From positions 1-44,918 of the IMG/VR virus record IMGVR_UViG_3300020180_000032: a stretch of 44,918 nucleotides of DNA; one strand, written 5' to 3'. Position numbers and translations under genes: made by a program. The notes under the pieces were generated by a model that was not told the DNA's origin, ran no database searches, and was given only the letters and a program-made list of their open reading frames with translations. This document shows, piece after piece, positions 1 to 7,538 of this stretch (its first letter is position 1; each line of letters starts with the position of its first letter). Origin of the DNA: a virus.

Positions 1-52
1 CGAAGCCGTCGATGATGGGGGTGGTGGTGGTGGTGGTGGTGGTGGTGGTCAT
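1..52 (-). CDS. 5' end of a small gene with a poly-threonine N-terminus (cut by window edge)
   Basis: An ATG at 52 (minus strand) is preceded by an AAAGGAA ribosome-binding site about 8 bases upstream. It reads Met, ten Thr, Pro, Ile, Ile, Asp, Gly, Phe before the window ends. It is the last visible gene of the minus-strand series of small genes and has the same style of ribosome-binding site as its neighbours. The Thr run is encoded by a pure GGT/ACC microsatellite. The function cannot be judged from 17 residues. Confidence 0.5.
   Translation of the reverse strand, partial: MTTTTTTTTTTPIIDGF
20..49. repeat. (GGT)10 trinucleotide microsatellite
   Basis: Ten uninterrupted GGT units (ACC on the coding minus strand) encode ten threonines directly after the start codon of the edge gene. 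Pure triplet runs are prone to slippage; here it would change protein length without a frameshift. Confidence 0.9.
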
Positions 53-76
53 TGTGTTTTCCTTTGGTGGTGGGGT

Positions 77-97
77 GGGCGAGGAGCGCCCGTGGGG
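77..97 (-). repeat. Intergenic hairpin module, copy A
   Basis: A 5-bp stem (77-81 with 87-91, GGGCG/CGCCC) has a 5-base loop and is followed by a G-rich stretch leading to the TAA of the 99-368 gene. A copy with one mismatch in 21 bases lies at 860-880 in the same position, just after the stop of another minus-strand gene. In minus-strand RNA the loop reads CUCCU, complementary to AGGAG. It may be a processing or translation-control element; this is inference. Confidence 0.55.
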
Positions 98-98
98 G

Positions 99-368
99 TT
101 AGGCTGCTAGGGTCAATACTGCACTACCGATGCTGCCCCAGCAGTCCAACTCGTACAGGACCGGGCAGCCAGCATTAGCTGCAAGCGCGACTTTATAGCA
201 TGGCTCGCCATTAAAGTACGACGTCTCGAACTCGCATATGAGAAACATTCTATCCACGTCTGAACTTGTCATCTGGCTTGGGGTGGAGCCCCAGCAGTCC
301 GAGATGTAGTCGAATATTTGATCCGGCCCGTAGGCCTCCGCGAGAGCGATCGCTATTGGGTTTATCAT
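99..368 (-). CDS. Small acidic protein of unknown function (89 aa)
   Basis: The ATG at 368 has a strong AAAGGAG site a few bases upstream; the stop is TAA at 99. I do not recognise the family. The protein is acidic and has two CWGS motifs, near residues 25 and 76, and four cysteines in all, which could hint at an internal repeat or paired cysteines. It belongs to the minus-strand cluster that diverges from the late genes, so an early or host-takeover role is possible but not shown. Confidence 0.6.
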   Translation of the reverse strand: MINPIAIALAEAYGPDQIFDYISDCWGSTPSQMTSSDVDRMFLICEFETSYFNGEPCYKVALAANAGCPVLYELDCWGSIGSAVLTLAA

Positions 369-398
369 TGTGGTCTCCTTTGTGGGGGTTGGGTTGGG

Positions 399-827
399 TT
401 AGTCCGTCTCTTCCGCCGCAATAAACGCCTCGGCGTCAAAGTAGACGCCAATCGGCATCTGTGAGATCTCTGCTTCCGGGTCAAAGCGGAATCTCAAAAA
501 CATGTCGTCGCACTCAGCCCAGTACAAAATTGCTGGTTCGCAGTCCATCCAAGTCTGGATAAACGCGGAATTACGCGCTACGCCGTTACCCGGCGTCCGC
601 ATAAACTCGCTGTGTGTCGTTGCGCCGTCCAAGTTGGTGATGGCGTAGGTGTTGCAGCCTTCCCTCGCCGATTCGTTCCACACCTCACACGCATCCGACT
701 CGTTAACGTGTGCTTCGGCGTCCATGTACCCGCCACACTCCGCGCGAATAATGGCGCGGGCGTCTTCTATCGTTTGTGCGGACCGACTCCAGTTTGGCAG
801 GCCGCCGTAGCTGATTGTGTATTCCAT
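399..827 (-). CDS. Acidic protein of unknown function (142 aa)
   Basis: The ATG at 827 follows an AAAGGAG site; the stop is TAG at 399. The protein is acidic and aromatic, with five cysteines, and no motif I can name. The N-terminus, with a beta-rich start followed by a helical segment of the type DARAIIRAECGG, looks like a small compact domain. It lies between two other small genes with short gaps and probably belongs to one minus-strand transcript starting near 1525. Confidence 0.6.
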   Translation of the reverse strand: MEYTISYGGLPNWSRSAQTIEDARAIIRAECGGYMDAEAHVNESDACEVWNESAREGCNTYAITNLDGATTHSEFMRTPGNGVARNSAFIQTWMDCEPAILYWAECDDMFLRFRFDPEAEISQMPIGVYFDAEAFIAAEETD

Positions 828-859
828 TTTATTTCTCCTTTGGTTGTGGGTTGTGGGTT

Positions 860-880
860 GGGCGAGTAGCGCCCGTGGGG
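860..880 (-). repeat. Intergenic hairpin module, copy B
   Basis: This is the second copy of the 77-97 hairpin (stem 860-864 with 870-874, loop AGTAG). It sits between the stop codon at 883 and the ribosome-binding site of the 399-827 gene. The stem is identical and the loop differs by one base. Confidence 0.55.
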
Positions 881-882
881 GG

Positions 883-1227
883 TTAGCGGGTGGTTAACAA
901 CCTAGCGATCACGACAGCTTCCCGTATTACTATCTCTCCGGGGTCTTCTCCTGTCATCGCCACTTGCCCGCCTATCAGATACAAATGGCCGAAGCTCTTG
1001 TATCCGGCTATCAGGACCAGTGCATTATCAGCCTGGGCATTTATGGCGCAAGTGCCATCGAGCTGCTCGCCGGTATCCTCGCCATCGTCCCATCGGTAAG
1101 AGTCGCCGAGATCCTCGCCGTCTGCGAGGTCCCTATCGTCGTAACGGAGCCCAACTGATGCGTAGCTTTGCAGCGCGGATTCGATTGCTTGGTTGGTGTT
1201 GGCTTCCATGTAATTAGCAAAGCTCAT
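883..1227 (-). CDS. Acidic protein of unknown function (114 aa)
   Basis: The ATG at 1227 overlaps the TGA of the upstream gene (ATGA), indicating translational coupling. The middle (about residues 28-58) is very rich in Asp, Glu and Gly, and the C-terminal half has hydrophobic beta-like segments. No known family is recognised. The overlap with 1224-1484 supports it as a real gene of the minus-strand operon. Confidence 0.6.
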   Translation of the reverse strand: MSFANYMEANTNQAIESALQSYASVGLRYDDRDLADGEDLGDSYRWDDGEDTGEQLDGTCAINAQADNALVLIAGYKSFGHLYLIGGQVAMTGEDPGEIVIREAVVIARLLTTR

Positions 1228-1484
1228 GACCTGGCCGACCAGAAAGCTCGTACAGCAGCTTGTACCAAAAAGGCGACTTCCTGACTTGCATTGTGGGACA
1301 TGTATTGGTCTGCAAAAGATAGGAAAAGTTCGAAATCTCTGCTAAATAATGCTTTTGCTGCGTCCTGTACATAAGAGCGGTAGATCACTACCTTTTCCTC
1401 ACGAGCTGCGACTAATAGAGCCATTTCCATAAGCTGCCGATCGGTCAGCTTGATAGTCTTCGGTCTGCGGTTCGTGGTGGTCAT
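1224..1484 (-). CDS. Small helical protein of unknown function (86 aa)
   Basis: The ATG at 1484 is preceded by GGAGAAATAAA. The protein starts MTTTNRRPKTIKLTDRQ and is then mostly helical. The basic N-terminus and helix-rich body could fit a small regulator or DNA-binding protein, but no helix-turn-helix is convincing. It is the first full-size gene after the minus-strand promoter and its ATG overlaps the stop of the 14-codon mini-ORF at 1481-1525. Confidence 0.6.
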   Translation of the reverse strand: MTTTNRRPKTIKLTDRQLMEMALLVAAREEKVVIYRSYVQDAAKALFSRDFELFLSFADQYMSHNASQEVAFLVQAAVRAFWSARS

Positions 1485-1525
1485 TTTATTTCTCCGGTTT
1501 CTATGGCAGCCGTGTTGGCGTCCAT
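1481..1525 (-). CDS. Predicted leaderless 14-codon leader peptide
   Basis: This short frame encodes MDANTAAIETGEIK and ends TGA in an ATGA overlap with the 1224-1484 gene. Its ATG lies 6 bases after the -10 hexamer of the minus-strand promoter (1532-1537), so the transcript would begin at or next to the A of the start codon. I prefer it to the longer same-frame reading back to a GTG at 1729, which would run antisense through the terminase start and both promoters. Translation is inferred only from geometry. Confidence 0.4.
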   Translation of the reverse strand: MDANTAAIETGEIK

Positions 1526-1531
1526 AGAATG

Positions 1532-1560
1532 ACTGTAAACCAGCGCTGCATTGCTGTCAA
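1532..1560 (-). promoter_or_regulatory. Sigma70-type promoter for the minus-strand operon
   Basis: On the minus strand a perfect -35 TTGACA (1560-1555) is followed by a 17-base spacer and TACAGT (1537-1532, 4 of 6 to TATAAT). The predicted +1 is near 1525, at the ATG of the mini-ORF. It diverges from the plus-strand late promoter at 1609-1644. Confidence 0.65.
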
Positions 1561-1608
1561 GAGCTAATTCAAAATATTTTTGGCTGGAAATGTACAATAA
1601 CGCGGCCG

Positions 1609-1644
1609 CCGAAAGCCTCGCCACTCGCGGGCAATCTTCGGATG
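1609..1644 (+). promoter_or_regulatory. Late promoter element copy 1 (terminase)
   Basis: -35-like CCGAAA (1609-1614), 17-base spacer, then -10-like CAATCT (1632-1637) inside GGGCAATCTTC (1629-1639). The predicted +1 is at 1644, which is the G of an in-frame GTG codon of the terminase. This is one of five plus-strand copies with identical spacing (others end at 5934, 17787, 28120 and 34743). It is the weakest copy at the -35 position. Confidence 0.65.
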
Positions 1645-3368
1645 TGACCGCGATCTCCGACGCCATACTCATCCAAGCCGCTCTGCGCTCGTTTGCTGAT
1701 CGCGAGGCCATGGCAGCCGCCTGTCTCACTATTCAGGACAAATCTGGCCAGACAGTGCCCCTCGTCTATACACCGTCACAAAAAAAAGTTTCTGCGCTCA
1801 TCCGCAAGCAGCGCCGCGCCGGTAAGCCCGTCCGCATCGTAATCCTCAAACCCCGCCAGGCGCATTTCTCCGTCGGCTGCGCCGCTGAGATCTTCGCGGA
1901 ATGCGCCTTCCTCCCCGGCCAGCACGGCGCGTGCGTGGCGGATATATTCCGCACTGCCAAGAATCTCTGGAGTTATTACGATCAGTTCCAGCGCTCATAC
2001 CAGGAGCGAGGGCCGTTTTGCGGGATACGGCAACTCGCGCCTGGGTCAAGCCAAAACGGCAAGCTCATCGCGTGGGATAGAGACTCTTACGTGCAGTTTT
2101 TATCCGCCGACACCACCACCAGCGGCCGCTCCTACTCCCTTCGCCATCTCCATTTGTCTGAGTACGCTTTCTATCGCGACGCCTCAACCCTGATGACTGG
2201 CCTCATGCAGTCTGTACCCGAGGACCCAGGCACGACGATAATCGTCGAATCGACGGCAAACGGCATCGGCGGAGGCTTCCACGAACTTTGGACACGCGCC
2301 AATAATCCGAAAGAGTGCGGCGACTGGGTCCCGCTATTTTTTGCTTGGTACGAGCATCCAGAATACTCGCGGCCAATCACCGTCCCGCGCGACGTATTCC
2401 AGCGCTCGCTCGACCCGGAGGAGATCCTACTCCACCAGCAGCACGGCGTCACGTTCGAGCAGCTCGAATGGAGGCGCTGGGCAATCTCGAATAAGTGCGA
2501 TGCCTCCGTTGACGCATTTCATCAGGAATACCCATCCAGCCCCGAGGAAGCCTTCCTCGTTTCCGGCCGGCCGGTGTTCGAGGGGAAGGCACTCAACGCC
2601 ATGCCGATTGATCGCAACCCGATCACAGGCAATCTCAAAATCGTTGAGGAATTCCCCTCGAACCGTATCGTATTCGAGCCAGCCGAGAAGGGCGAGCTAT
2701 CTCTGTTCCGGAAGCCGGAGCGGGTGCGCTCATACGCTATCGGCGTAGACACTAGCCGAGGTATCGACCGCGCGGAAGGCGCTGGCCGATCTGATCCGGA
2801 TTACTGCGTAGCGCAGGTACTCGACGTCGATACCGGCGAACAGGTGGCGAGTCTGCGCGGCCGCTATTCGCCTGGGCAGTGGGGCGCGCTAGTGGCAACG
2901 CTCGGCAGGTGGTTCAACACCGCCTACATTGTGCCGGAGAGCAATGAAAACGGGTTAGGTGTAATCGAACATCTCACTCAGCAGTATCCCATCGCCAAGA
3001 TCTATCGGCGCTACCCGACTCCCGACGAGCGGGGCCCGGTGCAACTCAACGAGCTAGGCTGGTGGACTGACACGCGCACGCGGCCGCAGCTGGTGAACAC
3101 CCTCGGCAATGCCATCCGCGAGCAGGCCATCATCATCCGCAAGGCCAACACGCTCCAGGAGTGTTTGACTTTTGTGTACAAATCCACCGGCAAAGCCGAA
3201 GGCCAGAGCGGATGCCACGACGACGAGGTTATAGCCCTGGCGCTGGCCGTGATCGGCATGATCCGCGCACCGCGCGAAACCCCAACCACAGCGGAAGCAA
3301 AAATTGCAGCCCGCGTGCAAACATACACCAACAGACGCCGACGACGGCGCGATGAGGACGACGACTAA
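1644..3368 (+). CDS. terL: Terminase large subunit (DNA packaging ATPase/nuclease)
   Basis: The TerL motor docks on the portal, translocates DNA with its ATPase and cuts it with an RNase H-like nuclease. From a GTG start at 1644 (574 aa) the visible motifs are: a P-loop region near 69-78 (KPRQ-AHFSVG), unusual because the typical G-K/S-T is degenerate; a Walker B-like HLSE near 170-173; ESTANG near 202-207; QEYPSSPEEAF near 295; nuclease aspartate in GVDTSRG near 369; acidic PESNENGLG near 432; and HDD near 525-527. I chose GTG 1644 because the late-promoter element places +1 there; an ATG at 1590 or TTG at 1551 in the same frame would add 18 or 31 residues. The stop TAA overlaps the portal ATG. 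Confidence 0.93.
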   Translation: MTAISDAILIQAALRSFADREAMAAACLTIQDKSGQTVPLVYTPSQKKVSALIRKQRRAGKPVRIVILKPRQAHFSVGCAAEIFAECAFLPGQHGACVADIFRTAKNLWSYYDQFQRSYQERGPFCGIRQLAPGSSQNGKLIAWDRDSYVQFLSADTTTSGRSYSLRHLHLSEYAFYRDASTLMTGLMQSVPEDPGTTIIVESTANGIGGGFHELWTRANNPKECGDWVPLFFAWYEHPEYSRPITVPRDVFQRSLDPEEILLHQQHGVTFEQLEWRRWAISNKCDASVDAFHQEYPSSPEEAFLVSGRPVFEGKALNAMPIDRNPITGNLKIVEEFPSNRIVFEPAEKGELSLFRKPERVRSYAIGVDTSRGIDRAEGAGRSDPDYCVAQVLDVDTGEQVASLRGRYSPGQWGALVATLGRWFNTAYIVPESNENGLGVIEHLTQQYPIAKIYRRYPTPDERGPVQLNELGWWTDTRTRPQLVNTLGNAIREQAIIIRKANTLQECLTFVYKSTGKAEGQSGCHDDEVIALALAVIGMIRAPRETPTTAEAKIAARVQTYTNRRRRRRDEDDD

Positions 3369-5464
3369 TGCAAATGAAACTGTCCGAGCAGGAGCGCGTG
3401 CGAATCGGCCATTACGTGGAGGAGGTCCACCGCGCCGCCATCTCCAATCATCAGGAGCGAATGAACCGATTCCGGCGCTACTATCGCCGGTTTCGAGGGT
3501 TGATGGACCCGCCGAAAGCAGGGGACGAGGACGCCAGTAATTATCAGGTCCCGCTCCTCAAATGGCACGTGTTCTCAAAATGGGCCGACCTCATGCACGG
3601 CTGGCTTGGTCGAGGAGCCGAGGTTGCAGCCGAACCCACTGGGCCATACGACCAAAAGATTGTAGAGCGCGTCTCGCGCATGGTGACTTGGCGCATTTTT
3701 ACCTATATGAAAATGGTCAAGCCCGCGGCGATCGCAACTTTCCGCGCTGTGATCTTTGGTCGAACTCACGTCTATATTCCGTGGGACCAAGAGTACGATA
3801 AAACCGGGCGTATCTGGTACGACGGGCCAAAGTACATCCCACTTTGGCCCAACGATTTTATTGTTCCGGTGGAGGATGTGTGCAGTCTCCACGAGTTCTC
3901 GTGGGTGATACACAAGGAGCGTCTCAGCCCGCAGCAACTACTCAACGGCGAGCGGTCCGAGCGCTACATTGGCATCGAAAAAGATTTCCAGAACATCATC
4001 CAACTCGCCAGCCAGACAGGCACGCGGCGCGAACCCCACGGCAACGAGCTGATGGAAGCGAAGGATGAAGCGGAAGGCGTGACAGAGGACAGCAGCGGGT
4101 CGAGAACAGGAACGCTGACAGTACTGCACTGGTACGGGAAACGCCGTATGCCGACAGGTACCGGCGACGTAGCAGAAGACGCCATCCGGGGCCGTGATCT
4201 CGACGAGTCTGAGATCCTGGTGCACTACTGCCTGGAGCTGCACCGAGTCATTGGCGTGCAGGATCTCGACGCGCTTTACCCCCAGGCGAGGCGAAAAAGG
4301 CCGTTCGGGGAAATTGCACTCAACGAGGAGGGCTCCTACTGGACCATGGGACTCGGCGAGATGCTGGAGACCGAAGGCGAGGAGCTAACCGCGAATCACA
4401 ATCTCGGGACCGAGGCAGGCGAGTTTAGCGTTGCGCCGGTCATCTTCGCGGCTCCGGAAGCCGGTCTCAATGCGAAGAACTTCCGGTACCGGCCAGGGAC
4501 TGTCATCACGACAGAACATGCCGACAAGGTCAAGGTCGTGTCGATGTCGGCTGATCTCAGTTACGTTGTAGCCAAAGAGCACACGATGCTGGCGATGGCT
4601 GAGCGCGTTACCGGGCAGAGTGAGCAATCGCTGGGGCGCAGCAGTTCCGCGCCGAACGCACCGCGCACGGCGAGCGGGCAGGTACTCCTCGCCGAGATGG
4701 GAAACCTGCGGGCGTCCCTCGACAACCTGTTTTTCAAGTCACACCTGGAGGATCACCTCCGGCATATCTGGTGTTTAGAGCAGCAGTTCGCACCAAAGGA
4801 TCTGTTCTTCCGGATAACCGAGGACGACCTGCCCGGCACCGAAGTGCGGAACGGTTTCGGGAAAATGACCCAGGAGGATTACGAAAATGAATTCGATTTC
4901 ACCTTGAAATTCGCGGAGTCGCCGTGGGCGAAAGAAGCGCTGGGGCAAAAGCACCTCCAGCTTTACCAGCTCGATTTAGCCAACCCGCTGATCGCGAGCA
5001 ACCCCAATGCGTTGTGGGCGGTTGCCAACCGAGTGCATAAGGCACTGGGCGACGACAACTTTGCCGATGTCGTCCCGCAGCCATCCGACATGGACACACC
5101 CAAGAATCCGCAGTTGGAATGGACGATGATCCTACAAGGCGACTTGCCGGAAGTGAACCCGAACGATAATGACGATTTGCATTTGAAAGACCACGAGCGG
5201 AGATTGTCGATGGCGGAAAACGCACCGCCGGAAGCGATGTCGGCGATGCAGGCGCACATGCAGGCGCACACCGTTCAAAAAAATCAAAAGGCGCTCATGC
5301 AGCAGATGGTCTCCGGAATGGCAGACAGTTTGGCGTCGATACTTCCGCAGGAAGTCGGAGGCCAGACCGGAGCACCAGAGACACCGAAACCGCCGGCAAT
5401 GACGCAACCGGAAGGCGAAGGCGGAATCCAGGGACGGCTGCAAAACGTGATGGAGAAAATGTAA
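3368..5464 (+). CDS. Portal protein (698 aa)
   Basis: Portals form the dodecameric DNA channel at the capsid vertex and hold the terminase and tail adaptor. The length fits podovirus-type portals, and the position directly after terL is classic. Visible hallmarks are a basic, helical N-terminus, the segment YIPLWPNDFIVP near 155-166, a long central region with MAERVTGQSEQ-type helix, and an acidic, Gln/Met-rich helical C-terminus (MQAHMQAH, LMQQMVSGM). The ATG is in a TAATG overlap with terL. The assignment rests mainly on size, position and general resemblance. Confidence 0.85.
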   Translation: MQMKLSEQERVRIGHYVEEVHRAAISNHQERMNRFRRYYRRFRGLMDPPKAGDEDASNYQVPLLKWHVFSKWADLMHGWLGRGAEVAAEPTGPYDQKIVERVSRMVTWRIFTYMKMVKPAAIATFRAVIFGRTHVYIPWDQEYDKTGRIWYDGPKYIPLWPNDFIVPVEDVCSLHEFSWVIHKERLSPQQLLNGERSERYIGIEKDFQNIIQLASQTGTRREPHGNELMEAKDEAEGVTEDSSGSRTGTLTVLHWYGKRRMPTGTGDVAEDAIRGRDLDESEILVHYCLELHRVIGVQDLDALYPQARRKRPFGEIALNEEGSYWTMGLGEMLETEGEELTANHNLGTEAGEFSVAPVIFAAPEAGLNAKNFRYRPGTVITTEHADKVKVVSMSADLSYVVAKEHTMLAMAERVTGQSEQSLGRSSSAPNAPRTASGQVLLAEMGNLRASLDNLFFKSHLEDHLRHIWCLEQQFAPKDLFFRITEDDLPGTEVRNGFGKMTQEDYENEFDFTLKFAESPWAKEALGQKHLQLYQLDLANPLIASNPNALWAVANRVHKALGDDNFADVVPQPSDMDTPKNPQLEWTMILQGDLPEVNPNDNDDLHLKDHERRLSMAENAPPEAMSAMQAHMQAHTVQKNQKALMQQMVSGMADSLASILPQEVGGQTGAPETPKPPAMTQPEGEGGIQGRLQNVMEKM

Positions 5465-5704
5465 ATGGCTGATCGGCTCGACGGTATCGACGTTAGTCAA
5501 GTTATCGAAACCATGCGCAGCGATGGACACGCGCTGATTGTGGCGCGGATGCAGGCTATCCACGCATCGAAAATCAAGGAGCTGCGCAATCCGGACATGG
5601 ATCACGGCGCGACCCAGGCGCTCCGTGGGTTTCTGGACGGTATCGACAGGTGTCTGGCTGTGCCGCAGCAACTCCGGGATGAATTCGACGAGAGGCGGAA
5701 ATGA
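5465..5704 (+). CDS. Small helical protein after portal (79 aa)
   Basis: The ATG follows the portal stop with no gap (TAAATG). The protein is entirely helical and charged, with no cysteine-rich or membrane segments. I do not recognise it. Its place between portal and scaffold, with an ATGA overlap to the next gene, suggests a small virion- or assembly-related protein. Confidence 0.6.
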   Translation: MADRLDGIDVSQVIETMRSDGHALIVARMQAIHASKIKELRNPDMDHGATQALRGFLDGIDRCLAVPQQLRDEFDERRK

Positions 5705-6054
5705 TCGCCGCGCCAATCGTTATGGGAGTTCGCTGCCATTATTGCAGTCGGCACCGCTCTCCATCCGAGATCCATCACATGGGTACCGGGGGAGTAAAGA
5801 TCTGCTTCCGCTGCTTAGAATGGCACAGGGTCGCTATGCGCGCTTTGAGCGGCGCGCCACCCCCCGGATGTCAGGATTGCGGCCTCAAATTCGCCGACCT
5901 GAAAGAGATCGACGCGGCGGGCAATCTTAGAATGTCACTGGTTGTGAAAGACGGCATCTACCAGATCCTCTGCACCACCTGCAGTGACAGTTACGAACGC
6001 AAACGGGCCGACCTGTTTCGGGAAACCGAATACGGTTATAAAAGGAAAATCTGA
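5701..6054 (+). CDS. Zinc-binding protein with four CxxC knuckles (117 aa)
   Basis: CxxC pairs at residues 12/15, 35/38, 57/60 and 91/94, with His-His at 25-26, suggest two zinc sites. The first half (CxxC, IHH, CxxC) superficially recalls the frame of HNH nucleases, but the required Asn/His pattern is not clear, so I do not call it a nuclease. It starts in an ATGA overlap and ends in a TGATG overlap with the scaffold gene. It contains late-promoter copy 2 near residues 66-78. Confidence 0.65.
   Translation: MIAAPIVMGVRCHYCSRHRSPSEIHHMGTGGVKICFRCLEWHRVAMRALSGAPPPGCQDCGLKFADLKEIDAAGNLRMSLVVKDGIYQILCTTCSDSYERKRADLFRETEYGYKRKI
5899..5934 (+). promoter_or_regulatory. Late promoter element copy 2 (scaffold/capsid), inside a gene
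   Basis: CTGAAA (5899-5904), 17-base spacer, then CAATCT (5922-5927) within GGGCAATCTTA (5919-5929). The predicted +1 at 5934 is a G followed by TC, not GTG. This is the only copy not placed at a start codon, so the element is conserved apart from the start codon. It would feed the scaffold, decoration and capsid genes from 6054 on. Confidence 0.6.
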
Positions 6055-6890
6055 TGGCTAACGAAGTGGTGTACGAGGACCTGGAATCCAGTACCCCTGT
6101 TGGACTGGAAACATCTGCCGACAACGCGACCCCGCCAGCAAAGGCGACGGAACAGGCTGAGGAGCCGAAGCACTCTCCGAAAGACATGGCGGCCTTGAAC
6201 CGCCGTATCCAGGAGTTGGAGTCGAGCGAGCGGTACTGGGCCGATAAGGCCAAGTCCGGATCGCCCGCTCCGGTACAGAAGCAGGCCGACGGCCCAGACG
6301 AGCTCGAAGCGCTGCTGACGAATGCCGGTATCGACGACGACACAGCCGCATCGCTGCTGGACGACCTTGGCGAGAAGGGTGTTTCGGCACTCCAAAAGCG
6401 CGGTGTCATCACGATGGCGCAATTGAAGCCAATACTTGCAGCCGTCGAGCGGCGCATGGAAGCCAAAGCCGAATCCCTGGCCGACGGCAAGATAACGTCG
6501 GCTCGCGGCCAGATGACCGCCGAGGCGAAACTGGTGAAGGAATACCCGGAGCTGAGCGACCCGAAGTCTGCACTCTCGATTGCCACGGCGAAAGAATTTG
6601 CCGAGATGGTCGCCGAAGATCCCAGTCTGCAGCACAGCTATACGGCGCTGGGCATGGCCGCTAAGCTAGCCCGGTCGCAATCCGGTAGCAGCGGGATGTC
6701 GATGACAGATCGTATGCGGCAGATCGCGGCGCAAGGCCCGGCCCGTGGCAGCCGTTCAGCCGGGTACAACGAGTTCGACGATGACGCCGACGTAGCGATC
6801 ACCCCGGAAGCGCAGACGTTTATCAACGCCGGTGCAAAGTACGGGCTCACTCAAGAAGGCTACAAAAAGCACGCGAAGAGGGTGTCATGA
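6054..6890 (+). CDS. Capsid scaffolding protein (278 aa)
   Basis: This protein is acidic and low-complexity at the N-terminus, with a coiled-coil-like helix around 45-60 (ALNRRIQELESSERYWADK) and a long charged helical centre (about 80-165). A Ser/Gly/Arg linker and a short acidic-to-basic C-terminal segment follow. This is the usual build of phage scaffolds, and it sits between portal and capsid genes. The start is in a TGATG overlap. No protease motif is visible, so it is probably a simple internal scaffold. The assignment is by composition and synteny, not by a signature motif. Confidence 0.75.
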   Translation: MANEVVYEDLESSTPVGLETSADNATPPAKATEQAEEPKHSPKDMAALNRRIQELESSERYWADKAKSGSPAPVQKQADGPDELEALLTNAGIDDDTAASLLDDLGEKGVSALQKRGVITMAQLKPILAAVERRMEAKAESLADGKITSARGQMTAEAKLVKEYPELSDPKSALSIATAKEFAEMVAEDPSLQHSYTALGMAAKLARSQSGSSGMSMTDRMRQIAAQGPARGSRSAGYNEFDDDADVAITPEAQTFINAGAKYGLTQEGYKKHAKRVS

Positions 6891-7522
6891 GCAAAGATCG
6901 CAAACCAGTTTCAGCCGGCATAGGCGATAGCAAACCGCACGTCGCCCCACCTGGCTCGTTCGATGAGAATCCAACCCGCCACGCTGGCGGCCGCCCCGTC
7001 GGCACAGGCGCGCTCGACTATCTACTGGCATCGGCGCACAGCGACGAGCAGCAGGCCGAGAACGATTTGAAGCCGAAAGCCCGCACTACAATGGTGCGTG
7101 ATGCGTTCGAAAAGCAAACATACGACAAGTACGCCGATGAACGCGTCAACACTTACAAGCCGTGGATGACGTCGAACCCGATGCAGGCCATGGCTGATCA
7201 GCACACACCCACTGGGCACGTTCCGCGATTTCTGGGAGAACGCAAGACCCAGATTGACGGGCTCCGCGGATGGCAGCCGGTAATCGGCTCGAACGGCGAT
7301 CCGGTCAAGCTCGGCAGTATGACGCTGGCTTCCATGCCACGCGAAGAGGCTGATGAGCGCAACAAGTTTTTCCGCGATATGGACGCGGACAAGATTCGCG
7401 GCATGAGAGACGAAACGTCTGAACAGACCAGCCGATTGGCTAACGCAAAGGGTATGCGCGTTGCCTCTGGCGAAGCCGGTTTCAAACGGTCTCACGGAAG
7501 CATAGCCGCACTAGACGAATAA
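6887..7522 (+). CDS. Unrecognised head-region protein (211 aa)
   Basis: This is a hydrophilic protein with a low-complexity Pro/Gly/His N-terminus (about 1-45) and helical charged segments (about 130-190). Its start overlaps the scaffold stop by 4 bases (ATGA), and the decoration gene follows after 16 bases. The position suggests a minor head or assembly protein. I cannot assign a family. Confidence 0.6.
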   Translation: MSKDRKPVSAGIGDSKPHVAPPGSFDENPTRHAGGRPVGTGALDYLLASAHSDEQQAENDLKPKARTTMVRDAFEKQTYDKYADERVNTYKPWMTSNPMQAMADQHTPTGHVPRFLGERKTQIDGLRGWQPVIGSNGDPVKLGSMTLASMPREEADERNKFFRDMDADKIRGMRDETSEQTSRLANAKGMRVASGEAGFKRSHGSIAALDE

Positions 7523-7538
7523 CCAGGAGTAAAGTCAC

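Noticed and set aside
20-49. CRISPR or iteron-type origin from the GGT run
   Set aside because: A simple trinucleotide run inside a coding start with no spacers or direct-repeat structure.
1481-1729. Minus-strand frame of 82 codons from a GTG at 1729
   Set aside because: It runs antisense through the terminase start and through both divergent promoters; the 14-codon part after the promoter explains the coupling better.
2475-2500. GGGCAATCTCG inside terminase as a late-promoter copy
   Set aside because: No matching -35; the match is limited to the -10 and is probably chance.
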